From: Epiperipatus broadwayi
Taxonomy: Eukaryota > Onychophora > Udeonychophora > Euonychophora > Peripatidae
Direction of reading: 5' to 3'
NCBI GenBank assembly: GCA_028023455.1
Contig: JAQFVV010006509.1
Coordinates: 495,529 to 559,528 of the forward strand
DNA: 64,000 bases
The position numbers and the translations under genes are program-made. Position 1 is the stretch's first letter. Every line of letters begins with the position of its first letter. Shown in pieces: positions 61,121 to 64,000 of the stretch. The notes beneath the pieces are model-generated. The model ran no database searches. It was not told the origin of the DNA and saw only the letters and a list, made by a program, of their open reading frames with translations.

Positions 61121-62740
<1,620 letters not shown>

Positions 62741-62840
62741 AGCATTGGTGGTCGAGAAGTCAGCACAGCTGCCTTACAAGCAGTTGTCCCGGGTTAGCGG
62801 GTTCGCTTCCCGGTCGATGCTATGACACATGAAAAAAAAA
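62741..62840 (+). repeat. Minimal tRNA-like SINE, best preserved copy
   Basis: Residues 62741-62821 fold as a complete tRNA-like cloverleaf: acceptor AGCATTG/CGATGCT (7 of 7, one G-U), A-box region TGGTCGAGAAGTCAGCAC, anticodon-type arm CTGC-CTTACAA-GCAG, variable arm with CCCGGG, and T arm GCGGG-TTCGCTT-CCCGG. It is followed by ATGACACATG and an A run. No CCA and no recognisable element body follow. A true tRNA gene is unlikely, because the same downstream decamer and A run occur in two other copies. Confidence 0.75.
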
Positions 62841-64000
62841 GAATATATTTATCAGAAAAAGTTTAGTCTTCACAAAAAGCAATTTAATGTTTATAACTGA
62901 GGTAAGTTTAACTTTAATGAGCATATATACACCATGTACGCTATGCCCCCTTTCCTTTTTTATGCCAATACTTATTAACTTCTTACCATTATTAATCTAG
63001 TTTATTTATATTTTCAATACATATTTTATAAAGTTTAAATATTATTAGATTTAAAGTAATGATCGTGATCAAGTTTCAAGAATTGTGTAATATTTATAAT
63101 TATAAGATAATTTGTTTACAAATATTTTATTCATATGAGACTCAATGAAAACAAACCATTTAATATTATTATTAATAATAAAAAAAATCACGAGTTGTAC
63201 TAATCTAACCTTAGAGATCAGAAATAATGAACTCTATAATTTACGAGTCTTTTTTTTAATGTCAAGAGATATTCGTTTATTTATATTTATGGATTTAGCA
63301 CCAGTGATCTATAACCTTTAAATATATATAAAGGAAGGCAAAATTTTTAAAAAGGCTATCTGTAAAACGACACATTTCTTATAAGAGTTTATATTTTAAA
63401 AAATTAAATAGATTAAATATTAACATATATCCTTACTATTAATTAATCAAAGTACTTTTTAAATGAACTTAAATATTAATAACATTTACATAAGGACGCA
63501 AAATGTTTTTATGAATGAGTAAAAAAAAAAAAAACATCATAACGTGTGTATCTATCTATTCATAAATATCATTCAATATATGCTACTTAGGATAATGGCA
63601 TTATATTGCATCTAGTTGCTCTGCCTGTGTTGTTGGTTTTAAATTTGGAGGAAAGGAATAAACTGAGAATTTCCAAACAAGTTTAAAATTTGTCTTTTAA
63701 CTAGTCTTCCATAAATATTTCAAATAATTATCCAATTGATAATCAATAACAAAAAGTAAACCCTCATCATAGATACATTTTCAGACTGATCTGGTGAGCA
63801 ATATAGAAAGTTCTTTGTGTTCAAATACTTTTTATCTTTACTTATAAACATAAAATTCATTATAAATATATGTATTTAAAAAATATATACTCTTCAAGAG
63901 TGCAATAGTAAATAATAAGATAACAGATTCCAAATAATTGCTAAGACAAAGTTTGGATACATTCCAGTAAGTTTATTTTTACTTTTTTCTAAAACTTAAA
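62841..64000. other. AT-rich stretch without a gene, to the window end
   Basis: No supported feature. Isolated A runs (about 63522-63534) and no shared repeat family. Confidence 0.6.

Noticed and set aside
62741-62821. Genuine tRNA gene
   Set aside because: The cloverleaf is good, but the same head with the same ATGACACATG and A-run tail recurs at 7.9 and 12.4 kb, which marks a SINE.

Overview
This window looks like a piece of an animal nuclear genome. It is strongly AT-rich, with long (TA)n and (AAT)n tracts, several kinds of non-LTR retrotransposon, Penelope-like elements with a GIY-YIG endonuclease, tRNA-derived SINEs and many foldback elements. This mix is common in invertebrates (molluscs, cnidarians, arachnids). 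A lophotrochozoan such as a cephalopod fits well, but the species cannot be fixed from the sequence. I found no convincing host protein-coding gene. Nearly every readable coding remnant belongs to a transposable element, so the window is best read as intergenic or intronic DNA that records many rounds of insertion.

Layout. 0-2.7 kb: an LTR-derived composite (115-2111, 5-bp target duplication) inserted into a dispersed foldback family, here called F. 3.5-4.2 kb: a 690-bp foldback. 5.6-6.4 kb: a LINE 3' remnant and an F copy. 7.5-8 kb: an inverted repeat carrying a hammerhead-ribozyme-like motif, then a very short tRNA-like SINE. 10.9 and 20.0 kb: two copies of a second foldback family (G). 12.4-13.2 kb: a SINE, twin (TA)n hairpins and a second hammerhead-like cassette. 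22.7 kb: a diverged SINE head. 23.7-26 kb, 34.4-36 kb and 42.6-44 kb: three decayed RTE-like LINEs, all on the plus strand. 28.1-30.3 kb: two Penelope-like fragments on the minus strand, with a tRNA-Lys-like SINE and a MITE arm between them. 40.2-41.3 kb: another LINE RT remnant on the minus strand, split by a MITE. 44.4-48.8 kb: AT-rich DNA with little to report.

48.97-61.34 kb is the most informative stretch, a nest of LINEs in and around (AAT)n repeats. A plus-strand LINE (family H) ends in (AAT)n. A CR1-like LINE on the minus strand, still nearly full length, meets it tail to tail and carries an ORF1 with PHD finger, coiled coil and C-terminal domain followed by an endonuclease-RT ORF2 with only a few lesions. 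Beyond a second (AAT)n tract lies another family H insertion. Its 5' half is inverted against its 3' half at almost the same element position, the signature of twin priming.

The parts do not form a host pathway. They work together only as parasites: autonomous LINEs and Penelope elements that could supply reverse transcriptase, and short SINEs and foldback elements that depend on others. Two patterns recur. (TA)n tracts sit at the centre of perfect inverted repeats, and hammerhead-like cores sit inside palindromic cassettes. Possible host signals (an exon-like stretch at 37.38-37.56 kb and a CpG-bearing patch at 13.7-13.96 kb) are weak and flagged as such.
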